Shown one piece after another: positions 42,995-51,480 of a DNA stretch of 64,000 bases. Position 1 is the stretch's first letter. Every line of letters begins with the position of its first letter. Where the stretch lies: positions 96,747-160,746 of the forward strand of contig JAFTYW010000008.1 of the NCBI GenBank assembly GCA_017461245.1, given 5' to 3'. The notes below the pieces were generated by a model. The model ran no database searches. It had not been told where the DNA came from and was given only the letters and a program-made list of their open reading frames with translations. Made by a program: the position numbers and the translations under genes. This DNA comes from Oscillospiraceae bacterium (GTDB taxonomy: Bacteria; Bacillota; Clostridia; Oscillospirales; Ruminococcaceae).

Positions 42995-44347
42995 ATGGAT
43001 GCTTACACCGAAAGTTTTGAAAAACTGCCTTTTGATCTAGAGGCAGAGCAATCGGTTTTAGGAGCGCTTTTAGTCGATTCTTCCTGTATGCCGACTGTTC
43101 TTGAATACCTAAATGCCGACGCCTTTTACAAGGAGCAGCACCGCGAGCTTTTTTCTCTTATGCTCTCTATGTTCTCGGCGGGAGAAACTATGGACTTTAT
43201 CACGGTCTTGGGCAGAGTTCGAACAGAAAAGATCTTTGAAAGCGACGAGCAGGCAAAGCTCTATCTCACCCAGCTCGTTCAGATAGTTCCCACCACCAAA
43301 AACGTTGACGAATATGCAAAGATAGTTCGTGAGCGCTACTACATCCGTAGGCTCATAACAGTTTCGGGAAATATCCGCCGCGAAGCTACCGAGGGACTTG
43401 AGGCAAAGGAGCTTCTTGACCACGCCGAGCAGCAGATCTTCGAAATTCGTCAAGGCAAGGATTCGAGCGGGCTCGTTCATATTGCCGACGTTATCATCAA
43501 TACATATGACGACCTACAGCGTCTCTCTCGCGAGAGCCACGACGGTCTTTTGGGACTTGCATCGGGCTTTTCTGACCTTGACAGGACAACAAACGGCTTA
43601 AACAAGTCCGACCTTATTATTCTTGCCGCCCGTCCCGGTGTTGGTAAGACAAGCCTTGCGCTCAATATCGCTTCGCACGTTGGCGAGCGCTCGGGAAAGA
43701 GCGTTGCCATTTTCAGCCTTGAAATGTCAAAGGAGCAGCTTGTTATGCGTATGCTCTCCTCTGCCGCAAAGATTCCCAACACACAGCTTAGAGTAGGTCA
43801 GCTTGACGACAATCAGTGGACCGACCTTGCAGAAGCCTCGGGCGTTCTTTCCTCATCATCAATTTACGTTGACGACACCTCCAGCATCAACATTGCCGAT
43901 ATGCGTGCAAAGCTCAGGCGCGTTGACAATCTCGGCCTTGTTATCGTTGACTATCTGCAGCTTATGACCTCGGCAAAGAGATTTGAAAACCGTACCACTG
44001 AGGTTTCGGCCATCACGAGAGATTTGAAGATTCTCGCAAAGGACTTAAACGTTCCTGTAATCGTTCTTTCGCAGCTGAGCCGTGCTTCCGAGAAAAACCC
44101 CAAGCCGATGCTTTCCGACCTGCGTGAATCGGGCTCTATCGAGCAGGATGCTGACATTGTTCTTATGCTCTACCGCGAAAACGAGAACGGCGAGCAGGCT
44201 CAAGGCCAGCAGAATGAGGCGGGCGTCAGCTACATTGTAAACTGCGACATTGCAAAGAACAGACACGGCGAAACCAGAACTATCCAGTTCCATTGGGACG
44301 GACAGTACACCAAATTCTCAACCCTTGGGTACTTAAAAAATGAATAA
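42995..44347 (+). CDS. dnaB: Replicative DNA helicase DnaB
   Basis: A 450-residue hexameric helicase. The N-terminal domain (PFDLEAEQSVLGALLVD) is followed by a linker and a RecA-like domain with Walker A ARPGVGKTSLAL, Walker B VIVDYLQLM and SGSIEQDADIV. It opens DNA at the fork. Its stop overlaps the tilS start by eight bases. Confidence 0.97.
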   Translation: MDAYTESFEKLPFDLEAEQSVLGALLVDSSCMPTVLEYLNADAFYKEQHRELFSLMLSMFSAGETMDFITVLGRVRTEKIFESDEQAKLYLTQLVQIVPTTKNVDEYAKIVRERYYIRRLITVSGNIRREATEGLEAKELLDHAEQQIFEIRQGKDSSGLVHIADVIINTYDDLQRLSRESHDGLLGLASGFSDLDRTTNGLNKSDLIILAARPGVGKTSLALNIASHVGERSGKSVAIFSLEMSKEQLVMRMLSSAAKIPNTQLRVGQLDDNQWTDLAEASGVLSSSSIYVDDTSSINIADMRAKLRRVDNLGLVIVDYLQLMTSAKRFENRTTEVSAITRDLKILAKDLNVPVIVLSQLSRASEKNPKPMLSDLRESGSIEQDADIVLMLYRENENGEQAQGQQNEAGVSYIVNCDIAKNRHGETRTIQFHWDGQYTKFSTLGYLKNE

Positions 44348-45698
44348 AACTGCCCTTAAAACCATTCGCGATTACGATATGCTCTCCTACGGTGACAGCG
44401 TTATCGCCGCCGTTTCGGGCGGGGCGGACTCTATGGCGCTACTCTGCTTTCTTTTGGAAATTCAAAAGGAGCTTGATCTTTCGATTTCGGTCTGCCACGT
44501 AAACCACCTTCTCAGAGGCGAGGATGCCGAGCGCGACGAGCAGTTCGTCCGAGCATTTTGCGAAAAGCACGCTATCCCCTTTTACCTTAAAAGGTGCGAC
44601 GTTTCTGCCCTTGCAAAAGAAAAGGGCATTGGCTTCGAGGAGTGCGGCAGAGATGTGCGCTATGCTTTCTTTAATGAAACTGCCGGCTCTATTGGAAAGA
44701 TCACGAAAATCGCAACCGCACATAACCTTGGCGACTGTGCTGAGACTCTGATTTTTAACATTGCAAGAGGTGCATCCCCTGCGGCGCTCTCGTCTATCGC
44801 GCCCAAAAGGGATAACATTATAAGACCCTTGATAAGATGCTCAAGGGAACAGATAGAAGGCTATCTTGCTGATTTAAATCAGGGGTTCAGAACAGACAAA
44901 ACCAACAGCGACACCGCCTACAGCCGCAATTTTATTCGGCACAAGGTAGTTCCGCTTTTAAAAGAGATAAATCCCGCATTTGAGTCGGCAGTCTTGAATT
45001 TAACAGAGCTTTCCCGCGAGCAGCAGAGCTTTTTTAGCGAGATTTGCGACGAGCATTACCACAAAATCTACAAAAACGGCGTTCTTTTAAAAGACGAGCT
45101 TTCAAAATTAAATATTGCTCTTAGGCGCAGTATAATAGCCGCGTTTTGCAGGGAAAATAATGTTGTTGTCACAAAAAAGCTTACCGACGAGGTTTTAGAC
45201 GCTCTCAGCAGCGAGAGCTTTTGCATCTCGGTGTCTGATGACAGAGTTTTAAAATGCTCCGGCGGCAGCATAGAAATAAAAAAGCCCTCAAAACCGCAAA
45301 AACGCGATTTTGAGTACGCCTTTTCCCTCGGCGAGCACGCTCTGCCTGACGACAGGCGGCTTAATATCAAAGCTATAAATTATGAAGAGTTTGAAAATTT
45401 AAAGAAAAATTCCACAAACCTCTTAAAAAACTGTTTATGCTGTGATATAATAGAGGACGGTTTTGTAATAAGAAACAGAAGAATCGGTGACGAGATCACC
45501 CTTTTTCCAAGAAATGTTACAAAAACTTTAAAAAAACTTTTTAATGAGTCAAAAATCGAGGCCGAAAAAAGAGATATAATACCTGTGTTGGCTCTGGGCA
45601 GTAGAGTGCTCTGGGCTGAGGGGGTCGGAATTGACCGCTCGGTTGCGGTCAAGAAAGACAGCAGCAACATTATCTTGATTGAGGTCTTGGAAAAATAA
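44340..45698 (+). CDS. tilS: tRNA(Ile)-lysidine synthetase
   Basis: A 452-residue enzyme that changes C34 of tRNA-Ile(CAU) to lysidine. N-terminal PP-loop SGGADSM and the HNLGDCAETLIFNIARG segment are intact, and the C-terminal TilS domains are present (RNRRIGDEITLF, KKLFNE). It overlaps dnaB by eight bases and is followed by hpt, as in many Firmicutes. Confidence 0.96.
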   Translation: MNKTALKTIRDYDMLSYGDSVIAAVSGGADSMALLCFLLEIQKELDLSISVCHVNHLLRGEDAERDEQFVRAFCEKHAIPFYLKRCDVSALAKEKGIGFEECGRDVRYAFFNETAGSIGKITKIATAHNLGDCAETLIFNIARGASPAALSSIAPKRDNIIRPLIRCSREQIEGYLADLNQGFRTDKTNSDTAYSRNFIRHKVVPLLKEINPAFESAVLNLTELSREQQSFFSEICDEHYHKIYKNGVLLKDELSKLNIALRRSIIAAFCRENNVVVTKKLTDEVLDALSSESFCISVSDDRVLKCSGGSIEIKKPSKPQKRDFEYAFSLGEHALPDDRRLNIKAINYEEFENLKKNSTNLLKNCLCCDIIEDGFVIRNRRIGDEITLFPRNVTKTLKKLFNESKIEAEKRDIIPVLALGSRVLWAEGVGIDRSVAVKKDSSNIILIEVLEK

Positions 45699-45712
45699 AC
45701 GGAGAGCAACTT

Positions 45713-46252
45713 ATGAAAAACGACATTTTAAAGATTCTTGTTACCGAAGAAGAGCTTAAGGAAAAGGTTAACGCCCTCGGCGAGCAAATAAGCCGCGACT
45801 ACAAGGGCAAAAATCTGTTAATGGTAAGTGTACTGAAAGGCTCAGTCGTGTTTATGGCTGACCTTATGCGAGCCGTTACCATTCCCGCTAAGATCGACTT
45901 TATGGCGGTTTCGAGTTACGGCAGCGGCACCAAAACCTCGGGCGTTGTCAAGATCATAAAAGACCTTGATCTAGACCTTCACGGCTACGACGTTCTGATA
46001 GTTGAGGACATTCTTGACAGCGGAATGACCCTGCAGTACATCACCGAGCTTTTAAAGGCTCGCGGAACCAAGAGCATAAAAATCGCAACCTTGCTTGACA
46101 AGCCGTCAAGACGAAAGGCTCCGATAAAGGCGGATTATTTCTGCTTTGATATTCCTGACGAGTTTGTTGTCGGGTACGGGCTTGACTATGACGAAGCGTA
46201 TCGCAACTTCCCCGCTGTTGGCGTTTTAAAGCCCGAAGTATACACAAAATAA
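45713..46252 (+). CDS. hpt: Hypoxanthine phosphoribosyltransferase
   Basis: A 179-residue purine salvage enzyme. The PRPP loop VLIVEDILDSGMTL, KGSVVFMADL and the C-terminal purine-binding FVVGYGLDYDEAYRN are intact. The tilS-hpt-ftsH order is typical. Confidence 0.97.
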   Translation: MKNDILKILVTEEELKEKVNALGEQISRDYKGKNLLMVSVLKGSVVFMADLMRAVTIPAKIDFMAVSSYGSGTKTSGVVKIIKDLDLDLHGYDVLIVEDILDSGMTLQYITELLKARGTKSIKIATLLDKPSRRKAPIKADYFCFDIPDEFVVGYGLDYDEAYRNFPAVGVLKPEVYTK

Positions 46253-46270
46253 CACGGAGGTAATCTGCTG

Positions 46271-48157
46271 ATGAAAAAACGCAGCATAATCAGCTACATC
46301 CTTACGGCTGCAGCAATTTTACTTGTTGTCTGGGGCACCTGGGAGCTTATGCCCAAGGCAGAATCGCTTAAATACGACCAGGTTATTGCTCTGTTCGAGG
46401 ACAACAAGGTAAAGGAATACACCGTTAATTTCAACAACAACAAGGTTACCATAACCCTAAGGGAAAAGGACCAAAAGCTCGGCGAAAAGGTAAACTACAC
46501 CCTGCCCAGTATCACCCTCTTTTTAGAGGAGATCGACCCCTATGTTGAAAAGTACAACGAGGGCAAGGCTCTCGAGGACAGAATAAGGGTCGACCACAAG
46601 CCCGCAGACCCTGCTCCCTGGTGGCTCTCGCTTGTAACCCCGCTTCTGCTAATAGGCTCGGTAGCCGTGTTCTACTTTGTAATTTTCAGAAAAATGCAGG
46701 ATGGCGGTATGGGCGGAGGAAAAATGTCCTCCTTCGGCAAGGCCAAAATCGCTAACGACAAAAACGGCAGACACACCACCTTCAAAGACGTTGCAGGTGC
46801 TGACGAGGAAAAGGCAGAGCTTGCAGAAATAGTTGACTTTCTCAAATCGCCCAAGAAGTTTAACGACCTCGGCGCAAGAATTCCCAAGGGCGTTCTTCTT
46901 ATGGGACCTCCGGGAACGGGTAAGACCCTTCTTGCCAGAGCAGTTGCGGGCGAGGCAGGAGTTCCCTTCTTCTCTATTTCGGGCTCTGACTTTGTTGAGA
47001 TGTTCGTCGGTGTCGGCGCATCGCGAGTCCGCGACCTTTTTGAGCAGGCTAAAAAGAATTCCCCCAGCATTGTTTTTATAGATGAAATTGACGCTGTCGG
47101 CCGTCACAGAGGCGCAGGCCTCGGCGGCGGACACGACGAGCGCGAGCAGACCTTAAACCAGCTCTTAGTTGAGATGGACGGCTTTGGAATGAACGAGGGC
47201 GTTATCGTTATCGCCGCTACAAACCGCCGCGATATTCTTGACCCTGCCCTCTTAAGACCGGGCAGATTTGACAGAGAGATAGTTGTAGGTTACCCCGACG
47301 TTGTGGGCCGTGAGGAGATCCTTAAAGTTCACTCACGCGGCAAGCCGCTTTCTCCCGACGTTGACCTTAAGGTGATTGCCCGCTCCACCACAGGCTTTAC
47401 AGGCGCAGACCTTGAAAACCTTATGAACGAGGCGGCGCTTCTCGCCGCGCGCAAGGACCGCAAGGCTATCACCGAGGCTGATATTGAGGAAGCTACCATC
47501 AAGGTTGTTGCAGGCACCGAGAAAAAGAGCCGCAAAACAACCGAGAAGGACAACCGCATCACTGCCTATCACGAGGCAGGCCACGCAGTTTGTATGTACT
47601 ATCTCGAAACTCAAGACCCTGTTCACCACATTTCAATTATCCCTAGAGGTATGGCGGCTGGCTTTACCATGTCGCTTCCCGAGCAGGACAAGACCCATAT
47701 GTCCCGCACCGAGATGCGCGAGACCATTGTAGGATTGCTGGGCGGCAGAGCTTCTGAAGCGCTTACTCAGGACGATATTTGCACAGGCGCTTCTAACGAT
47801 ATGGAGCGCGCAACCGCTATTGCTAAGGCTATGGTTACCAAGTACGGCTTCTCTGAAAAGCTCGGCAATATGGTTTACGGACACGATGAGGACGGTGAAG
47901 TCTTCCTCGGCAGAAACATTTCTCAGTCGCGCGGATATTCTGAAACCATCGCGTTTGAGATAGACAAAGAGGTCCGCGCTATTATTGACGAGTCTTATGC
48001 AAAGGCGATATCTATCTTGAGCGAGCACTTAGGCCAGCTTAAGCTCATTGCAGAATACCTGCTCGAGCACGAAAAGATGGATCAAGAGGAGTTTCTCGCA
48101 CTTATGGAAAAGGGCTTTGTAGAGCCTAAAATTTTGAAAGAAGATATTGAGGCTTAG
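46271..48157 (+). CDS. ftsH: ATP-dependent zinc metalloprotease FtsH
   Basis: A 628-residue membrane AAA protease. Two membrane segments (about 8-26 and 119-139) flank the extracellular domain. The AAA domain has Walker A GPPGTGKT (212-219), Walker [10 protein letters not shown] and the SRH, and the protease part has the zinc motif HEAGH (434-438). It degrades membrane and regulatory proteins. The frame stops at a TAG (48155-48157), yet the next 15 codons in frame stay open to a TAA at 48203-48205 and encode an acidic Thr/Glu tail. Confidence 0.96.
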   Translation: MKKRSIISYILTAAAILLVVWGTWELMPKAESLKYDQVIALFEDNKVKEYTVNFNNNKVTITLREKDQKLGEKVNYTLPSITLFLEEIDPYVEKYNEGKALEDRIRVDHKPADPAPWWLSLVTPLLLIGSVAVFYFVIFRKMQDGGMGGGKMSSFGKAKIANDKNGRHTTFKDVAGADEEKAELAEIVDFLKSPKKFNDLGARIPKGVLLMGPPGTGKTLLARAVAGEAGVPFFSISGSDFVEMFVGVGASRVRDLFEQAKKNSPSIVFIDEIDAVGRHRGAGLGGGHDEREQTLNQLLVEMDGFGMNEGVIVIAATNRRDILDPALLRPGRFDREIVVGYPDVVGREEILKVHSRGKPLSPDVDLKVIARSTTGFTGADLENLMNEAALLAARKDRKAITEADIEEATIKVVAGTEKKSRKTTEKDNRITAYHEAGHAVCMYYLETQDPVHHISIIPRGMAAGFTMSLPEQDKTHMSRTEMRETIVGLLGGRASEALTQDDICTGASNDMERATAIAKAMVTKYGFSEKLGNMVYGHDEDGEVFLGRNISQSRGYSETIAFEIDKEVRAIIDESYAKAISILSEHLGQLKLIAEYLLEHEKMDQEEFLALMEKGFVEPKILKEDIEA

Positions 48158-48211
48158 GCCGAAACCACAGAGCCTACCGAAAAAACTGAAAACACAGATG
48201 AATAAAAAACA

Positions 48212-48239
48212 AAAAGAAGACCTTTCGGTCTTCTTTTTT
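48212..48239 (+). terminator. Terminator of the RNase J-ftsH operon
   Basis: Stem AAAAGAAGACC/GGTCTTCTTTT with a TTTC loop and T run, directly abutting the next promoter. Confidence 0.9.
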
Positions 48240-48240
48240 G

Positions 48241-48269
48241 TTGACAAAAAAAGGCTTTAGACTTATAAT
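48241..48269 (+). promoter_or_regulatory. Consensus promoter of the two YgjV-like genes
   Basis: Perfect TTGACA (48241-48246) and TATAAT (48264-48269) with a 17-bp spacer. Confidence 0.9.
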
Positions 48270-48301
48270 CAAACTTGCGAAAAAAATTAAGGAGAAAAGT
48301 T

Positions 48302-48859
48302 ATGCCCGAAATATTAAAAGCATTTATTGACCCGTTTTTTGACAATCTCCCGGCACAGCTTGTTGGAGTTGCCGCTCTTTTAATAATCATTATTTCCTAT
48401 CAGTTTAATGACAGAAAGCACATCGTTTTTCTGCAGTTTTTCTCGGGAATATTCTTTTCTATTCATTACCTTATGCTCGGCGCAGCTACGGGCGGAATAA
48501 TCAACGTTATCGGCGTTATCCGTGCCGCTGTTTTTTACTACAAGGGAAAGTACAAGTGGTCGTCGGTCGCTTTCTGGCCCATTCTTTTCTCGGCCTCGGG
48601 CTTTGTTATTGCGGTATTTACATGGCAAGGAGCTTTAAGCCTGTTGCCCGCCGTTGCATTTACCTGCACAGGCATCGCCCTCTGGACGCAGAATCCCCGC
48701 ATTTCCCGAATTTTCTTTATGTCCTCCTCGGTGCTTTTTATTATCTACAACTTTGTATCCACCTCCTATTCGGGCGTTGTAACCGAGCTTATCGCAATAT
48801 GCTCGCTGCTTATTGCGGTTGTGAGGTTTGATATTTTAAAGCTTCAAGACAAAAAATAA
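48302..48859 (+). CDS. YgjV-like inner membrane protein (copy 1)
   Basis: A 185-residue protein with five or six membrane segments that resembles the Imp-YgjV family, of unknown function. It has a polar N-terminus, then SYQFNDRKHIVFLQFFSG, the fingerprint shared with the next gene. ATG 48302 has AAGGAG before it; an upstream in-frame TTG is rejected. It lies 14 bases before its paralogue in one operon driven by a perfect promoter, so expression should be high. Confidence 0.75.
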   Translation: MPEILKAFIDPFFDNLPAQLVGVAALLIIIISYQFNDRKHIVFLQFFSGIFFSIHYLMLGAATGGIINVIGVIRAAVFYYKGKYKWSSVAFWPILFSASGFVIAVFTWQGALSLLPAVAFTCTGIALWTQNPRISRIFFMSSSVLFIIYNFVSTSYSGVVTELIAICSLLIAVVRFDILKLQDKK

Positions 48860-48872
48860 TTGAGGTATTTTT

Positions 48873-49442
48873 ATGCAGGTTATTTTGGATTCATTTATCG
48901 CGAGCTTTACCGAAAACCTTACCGCTCAGATAGTCGGTATGGTGGCGCTATTAATAAATGTTCTGTCTTATCAATTCAACGAGCGCAAAAAGATACTTAC
49001 AATGCAGTTTTTCTCGGGCGCATTCTTCACCCTGCATTACTTTTTGCTCGGCGCTTATGCTGGCGCGGTCACAAACCTGCTCAGCGTTTTGCGGGCGCTC
49101 TGCTTTTCCTACAGGGGAAAGCACAAATGGGCTTCGCACCCTGCGCTACCCATTTTCTTTGTAGTGCTTTCGGCAGTGTCGACCTTTTTTACATACCAAA
49201 ATCTACTGAGCATAGTTCCCACCGTTGCCTTTACCTTTAACTCGGTGGCTCTTTGGTCCAACCGCCCACGCACCACCCGAATTTTCACCATTCCCAACAA
49301 CTCACTTTTCTTAATTTACAACATAGCAAACGCGTCGTATTCGGGCATTATATCGGACACCTTTGTTCTCATTTCTCTGCTTATCGCCTTTGTGAGATTT
49401 GACATTTTAAAAAAGCCGATAAAAGAGAAAAACGCCGACTGA
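48873..49442 (+). CDS. YgjV-like inner membrane protein (copy 2)
   Basis: A 189-residue paralogue of the preceding gene, with the same layout (SYQFNERKKILTMQFFSG, FTLHYFLLGA, and a VRFDILK end). The two probably arose by tandem duplication and may form a hetero-oligomer. Function unknown. RBS TTGAGG. Confidence 0.75.
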   Translation: MQVILDSFIASFTENLTAQIVGMVALLINVLSYQFNERKKILTMQFFSGAFFTLHYFLLGAYAGAVTNLLSVLRALCFSYRGKHKWASHPALPIFFVVLSAVSTFFTYQNLLSIVPTVAFTFNSVALWSNRPRTTRIFTIPNNSLFLIYNIANASYSGIISDTFVLISLLIAFVRFDILKKPIKEKNAD

Positions 49443-49446
49443 TAAG

Positions 49447-49475
49447 TTGACACACGGGGACAAAAATGGTATTAT
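49447..49475 (+). promoter_or_regulatory. Promoter before DUF4364
   Basis: Perfect TTGACA (49447-49452), 17-bp spacer, TATTAT (49470-49475). Confidence 0.8.
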
Positions 49476-49482
49476 AAATTAC

Positions 49483-49517
49483 AGAGGGCAAGGCAGATGC
49501 GCCTTGCTCTTTAATTT
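49483..49517 (+). terminator. Attenuator-like hairpin in the DUF4364 leader
   Basis: AGGGCAAGGC pairs with GCCTTGCTCT (one G-U), followed by TTTAATTT. It starts at about the expected first transcribed base, so most transcripts might end after roughly 35 bases. Confidence 0.6.
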
Positions 49518-49535
49518 GCAGTTAAGGAGTTTTTT

Positions 49536-50129
49536 ATGGAGCGTCGCAAACCGTTTATGCAGAATGTTAAAAAGGGCGGCCCCGCCACGATTTTTGACAT
49601 CAAGGTTATGCTCTGCTATCTTTTAAATAGCTTAAACAAGCCTATCTCTGCCGAGGATCTGCTCAATGTTATGATGTCAGAGCAGCTTGTTAATTACTTT
49701 GAATATGAGAGCGCTATGGCCGAGCTTGTAAAAGGCGGTCAGGTTGAAAAGTTCGTTTCTGACAGCGAAGAGGAATTTTATCAGATCTCCAAAAACGGCG
49801 CCGCGCTTGTTGTCGACCTAGAGTCTTCCCTTGCTATGTCGCTAAAAAGCCGCGTTGTTGCGGCGGCAATAAAGGTCTTGACCTTTAAGCAAAATGCAGA
49901 GGAAAATAACGTTGAGGTTACCGCAGCCGAGGGTGGCGGCTACAACCTTACCCTCGAGGTTCCCGGTGAGCCACAGCCGCTTTGCAAGCTGCAGCTCTAC
50001 TTCCCCGAGCGCCTGCAGGCTGAGATGGCACGTGACGGCTTTTTAACAAACCCTACCCTCGTTTATGCCGCAATCTTAGCGGCTCTTTCGGGAGATCTGA
50101 CAGCGCTTATGACCGCGCTGAAACAATAA
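49536..50129 (+). CDS. DUF4364 family protein
   Basis: A 197-residue cytoplasmic protein of a Firmicute family of unknown function. The N-terminal part (18-100) reads as a winged helix (FDIKVMLCYLLNSLNKPISAEDLLNVM and FYQISKNGAALVV), so DNA binding is possible. The second half is beta-rich. It is a single gene with its own promoter, a leader hairpin (possible attenuation) and a terminator. Confidence 0.8.
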   Translation: MERRKPFMQNVKKGGPATIFDIKVMLCYLLNSLNKPISAEDLLNVMMSEQLVNYFEYESAMAELVKGGQVEKFVSDSEEEFYQISKNGAALVVDLESSLAMSLKSRVVAAAIKVLTFKQNAEENNVEVTAAEGGGYNLTLEVPGEPQPLCKLQLYFPERLQAEMARDGFLTNPTLVYAAILAALSGDLTALMTALKQ

Positions 50130-50147
50130 CAAAACAACAGCAAAACA

Positions 50148-50176
50148 AAAAGCCGATGCTTTCACCATCGGCTTTT
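50148..50176. terminator. Bidirectional terminator shared by DUF4364 and the minus-strand RNA
   Basis: Stem AAAAGCCGATG/CATCGGCTTTT with a 7-nt loop; T runs on both strands. Confidence 0.85.
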
Positions 50177-50305
50177 ATTTTATATATTAAATTTTTTATT
50201 ATCTATTTTATATCGGGGGATTACCTAAAGTTTAGTAGAACTTTGGACTCACCTCTTTCCTTATTTTCAAAAAAGTGACTAGTACATTGGACTATCTCCG
50301 TTTCT

Positions 50306-50356
50306 TTAGATTTTCTTAAGTCTCCAATCTCTCAGAGCGTTCGATTTGATTACCAT
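50306..50356 (-). CDS. 16-residue micro-ORF
   Basis: ATG at 50356 with an ideal AAGGAGG eight bases upstream and a TAA stop. The peptide is MVIKSNALRDWRLKKI, net basic, with a hydrophobic-basic end. It could be a leader peptide, a signalling peptide or a translation-control element. Two even shorter frames with start cassettes follow on the same RNA: ATG-TAC-TAG (50279-50287) and a GTG frame encoding MSPKFY (50232-50252). Confidence 0.45.
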   Translation of the reverse strand: MVIKSNALRDWRLKKI

Positions 50357-50417
50357 CGGACTCTCCTCCTTCACTCTTTTTACTTTCTTTTTTTAATCTC
50401 TTTCTCTCTTCGACTAT

Positions 50418-50446
50418 ATAATATCACATCTATTTTAAATTGTCAA
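50418..50446 (-). promoter_or_regulatory. Promoter of the minus-strand micro-ORF RNA
   Basis: On the minus strand perfect TTGACA (50441-50446), 17-bp spacer, TATTAT (50418-50423). Confidence 0.8.
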
Positions 50447-50591
50447 CAGTTTTTTTCAACTTTTTTTAATTTTTCTATTCAATTTGTATAAAACGGCTTG
50501 TTTGGCGGGCGCAAAATGGCTTAAACTGCGGCTTTATGTCGCAAAAAAGACGATTTTGCGCTCTAAAAAAGACACAGGAAACAATTTGTAG

Positions 50592-50620
50592 TTGACTTAA
50601 AAGCGGTTATATTGTAAAAT
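50592..50620 (+). promoter_or_regulatory. Promoter of the DUF1292 gene
   Basis: TTGACT (50592-50597), 17-bp spacer, TAAAAT (50615-50620), 44 bases before the ATG. It is divergent from the micro-ORF RNA promoter. Confidence 0.7.
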
Positions 50621-50664
50621 AAGGGTAAGAAAAAAGACACAAAAGCCGAAAGGAAGTTAAAGAT

Positions 50665-50991
50665 ATGTCTAACGAAATGGAAACAAACTTTGGCCCCGAG
50701 ATCCTCAATCTTATTGATGAGGACGGAAACGAGCATGAATTTGAACTTTTAGACGAACTTGATACCGAGGACGGCGAGCACTACATCGCCATATTCCCCA
50801 CCGCCGCAAACTCTGAGGACTACATCAACAGCGACGGTGAGCTTATCATTATGAAGATCGACCGCGACGATCCCGATGAGAGCTTTATGCACATCGAGAG
50901 CGAAGAGGAGTTTGACAGAATTGCCGCTATTTTCGTAGAGCGCCTTTCTGACGAATTTGAGTTCCTCTATCCCGAAGACGAAGAGAAATAA
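50665..50991 (+). CDS. DUF1292 family protein
   Basis: A 108-residue, very acidic protein with the DUF1292 pattern (LIDEDGNEHEFELLDELDTEDGEHYIAIF, then FDRIAAIFVERL). The family is widespread in Firmicutes, often near ruvX and mreB-like genes, and has no known function. Here it stands alone. AAAGGAAG site before the ATG. Confidence 0.9.
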   Translation: MSNEMETNFGPEILNLIDEDGNEHEFELLDELDTEDGEHYIAIFPTAANSEDYINSDGELIIMKIDRDDPDESFMHIESEEEFDRIAAIFVERLSDEFEFLYPEDEEK

Positions 50992-51006
50992 AAAACTTTT
51001 TCTGCC

Positions 51007-51034
51007 TTGTTTGAAACATTACTTCTATTATAAT
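51007..51034 (+). promoter_or_regulatory. Putative promoter of the 51041-51228 transcript
   Basis: TTGTTT (51007-51012), 16-bp spacer, perfect TATAAT (51029-51034). It lies 15 bases after the DUF1292 stop. Confidence 0.5.
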
Positions 51035-51040
51035 CCAACA

Positions 51041-51228
51041 CTTATATAATTAGGAAAGCTTCTTTGGCAGCGGATTGCAGACCTCCCGCCTCGGCGGACG
51101 AAGGGAGCGTGAACCTGCCTCGTGGCTATACCGTCCCTTTTCTTATGAAAACGGGTTTTATATCGTTGTAAGACGGCAAGGCGGGCAACAAAAGCACGCG
51201 CCCATAGCGAAAGCTATGGGCGGTTTTT
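51041..51228 (+). ncRNA. Candidate structured small RNA (about 190 nt)
   Basis: GC-rich, without an ORF, bounded by a putative promoter and a strong terminator (51199-51228). Readable pairings are CTCCC/GGGAG enclosing CGCC/GGCG, CCGTC/GACGG enclosing CCCTTTTC/GAAAA(C)GGG, and GCCT/AGGC outside an asymmetric bulge. Size and the long bulged stem recall 6S RNA, but I could not match the 6S consensus. It might instead be the leader of the XRE gene. Confidence 0.4.
51199..51228 (+). terminator. Terminator before the small XRE gene
   Basis: Arms CGCCCATAGC/GCTATGGGCG with a GAAA loop and five T. The same 24-base hairpin recurs at 51482-51505. Confidence 0.85.
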
Positions 51229-51254
51229 AATATAAGAAGTAAGGGGTTAAAACA

Positions 51255-51476
51255 ATGTATCAAAGAATACGTGATTTGAGAGAGGATCGCGACCTTAACC
51301 AAACCCAGATTGCAAAATACTTAGGTATGTCGCAGACAGGATATTCAAAGTACGAAACGGGTGAAAATGACATTCCCTCTGCCGTTCTTATAAAGCTTGC
51401 TCGCTATTACAATACGAGTGTTGATTATTTGCTTGGAGAAACCGACCAAAAAGAAAGATACCCGAAATCTAAATAA
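51255..51476 (+). CDS. Small XRE-family helix-turn-helix regulator
   Basis: A 73-residue protein that is essentially one Cro/CI-type helix-turn-helix (IRDLREDRDLNQTQIAKYLGMSQTGYSKYETGENDIP), followed by the LARYYNTSVDYLLG segment usual in clostridial small regulators. No second domain. Both sides carry the same terminator hairpin, so it may be read from a transcript that passes the first one. Target unknown. Confidence 0.9.
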   Translation: MYQRIRDLREDRDLNQTQIAKYLGMSQTGYSKYETGENDIPSAVLIKLARYYNTSVDYLLGETDQKERYPKSK

Positions 51477-51480
51477 AAAA

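Larger units (their letters stand above)
50148..50410 (-). ncRNA. Candidate minus-strand small RNA carrying micro-ORFs
   Basis: A consensus promoter (50418-50446, minus) and the terminator at 50148-50176 bound a transcript of about 260 nt. It contains three repeats of a GAG-N-AGUCC-RA cassette (AGUCC at 50358-50362, 50289-50293 and 50245-50249, read on minus). The first two form a ribosome site directly before an AUG, and the third overlaps a GUG. A hairpin AAAGTT/AACTTT follows (50227-50244). No long ORF. I know no family with this layout. Confidence 0.55.

Noticed and set aside
51041-51228. Assignment as 6S or SRP RNA
   Set aside because: Size fits 6S, but I could not place the conserved 6S bulge or the SRP GGAAG-type tetraloop region, so it is left unassigned.
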